Shown here in pieces: positions 5,779 through 5,891 of a stretch of 5,891 nucleotides of DNA. This DNA comes from Hyphomicrobiales bacterium (GTDB taxonomy: Bacteria; Pseudomonadota; Alphaproteobacteria; Rhizobiales; Aestuariivirgaceae). The notes under the pieces are model-generated. The model made no database searches. It worked only from the letters and a program-made list of their open reading frames with translations, and was not told the origin of the DNA. The position numbers were made by a program, and so were the translations under genes. Position 1 is the stretch's first letter; each line of letters starts with the position of its first letter. The stretch covers positions 1 to 5,891 of the forward strand of contig JABDJG010000040.1 of the NCBI GenBank assembly GCA_013002595.1, in the 5' to 3' direction.

Positions 5779-5891
5779 GTTCTGGACCCCCGGTTGACGA
5801 TCTATCACAAGCAAGCCCGATGTAGCGGGAAGGCACCGGCCGTCAGGCCACAGCGCTCTTGCCTATGGACTTGCTTCCGCAAAGGAATCGC
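5779..5891. other. Upstream region of the mechanosensitive channel gene
   Basis: These bases hold the leader of the leftward channel gene. I see nested inverted repeats, GGCC-gtca-GGCC at 5838-5849 inside AGGCA (5831-5835) and TGCCT (5860-5864), which could fold into an interrupted hairpin. There is no T-run, so it is not a good intrinsic terminator, and no recognisable -35/-10 pair was found. Confidence 0.3.

Noticed and set aside
5814..5814. TTG at 5814 as start of the channel gene
   Set aside because: There is no ribosome site, and it would put 12 polar residues before the signal peptide; the ATG at 5778 has a purine-rich site and places the signal peptide at the N-terminus.
5846..5880. 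GGAAGC ... CGCT on the minus strand upstream of the channel gene as an EcfG promoter
   Set aside because: Both boxes carry mismatches and the spacing is not right; it is not comparable with the three exact matches.

Overview
This window looks like a chromosomal or large-replicon segment from an alphaproteobacterium, most likely Hyphomicrobiales (Rhizobiales). The main reason is three exact copies of GGAAC-N16/17-CGTT, the promoter consensus of the alphaproteobacterial general-stress sigma factor EcfG. Each copy lies in a gap directly upstream of a gene. The gene content (TspO, a ligase-associated exonuclease, a BON-MscS channel) fits, but the species cannot be named from the sequence alone.

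Layout: the left part is a leftward (- strand) series. It reads, in transcription order, an exported phospholipase D/cardiolipin synthase-like protein (2908-1619), TspO (1581-1057), a 74-residue protein of unknown function (922-698), and a metallo-beta-lactamase-fold exonuclease of the DNA-ligase-associated family (659 to beyond base 1). This last gene is cut by the window edge and is open to base 1. One EcfG-type promoter (3033-3009) precedes the phospholipase-tspO pair, and a second (1029-1005) precedes the small gene and exonuclease. The middle part is rightward: a 70-residue single-span membrane protein (3224-3436), then an 84-residue very hydrophilic protein (3514-3768) with a duplicated ten-residue motif and its own EcfG-type promoter (3452-3477). 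It is followed by a rhodanese-domain ORF (3961-4359) that lacks the N-terminal part of the fold and is probably a frameshifted or truncated remnant. The right part is a leftward gene for a BON-domain mechanosensitive channel of the MscS family (5778-4387), convergent with the rhodanese ORF.

Read together, the window looks like a stress-defence island under the general stress response. It combines envelope lipid remodelling (PLD family), a tetrapyrrole/oxidative-stress membrane protein (TspO), DNA-end processing (exonuclease, normally paired with an ATP-dependent ligase that may lie just past base 1), an osmotic-shock channel and two small stress proteins of unknown function. The promoter motifs are seen directly; the shared regulon is inference. 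No RNA genes, mobile elements, CRISPR arrays or convincing intrinsic terminators were found.
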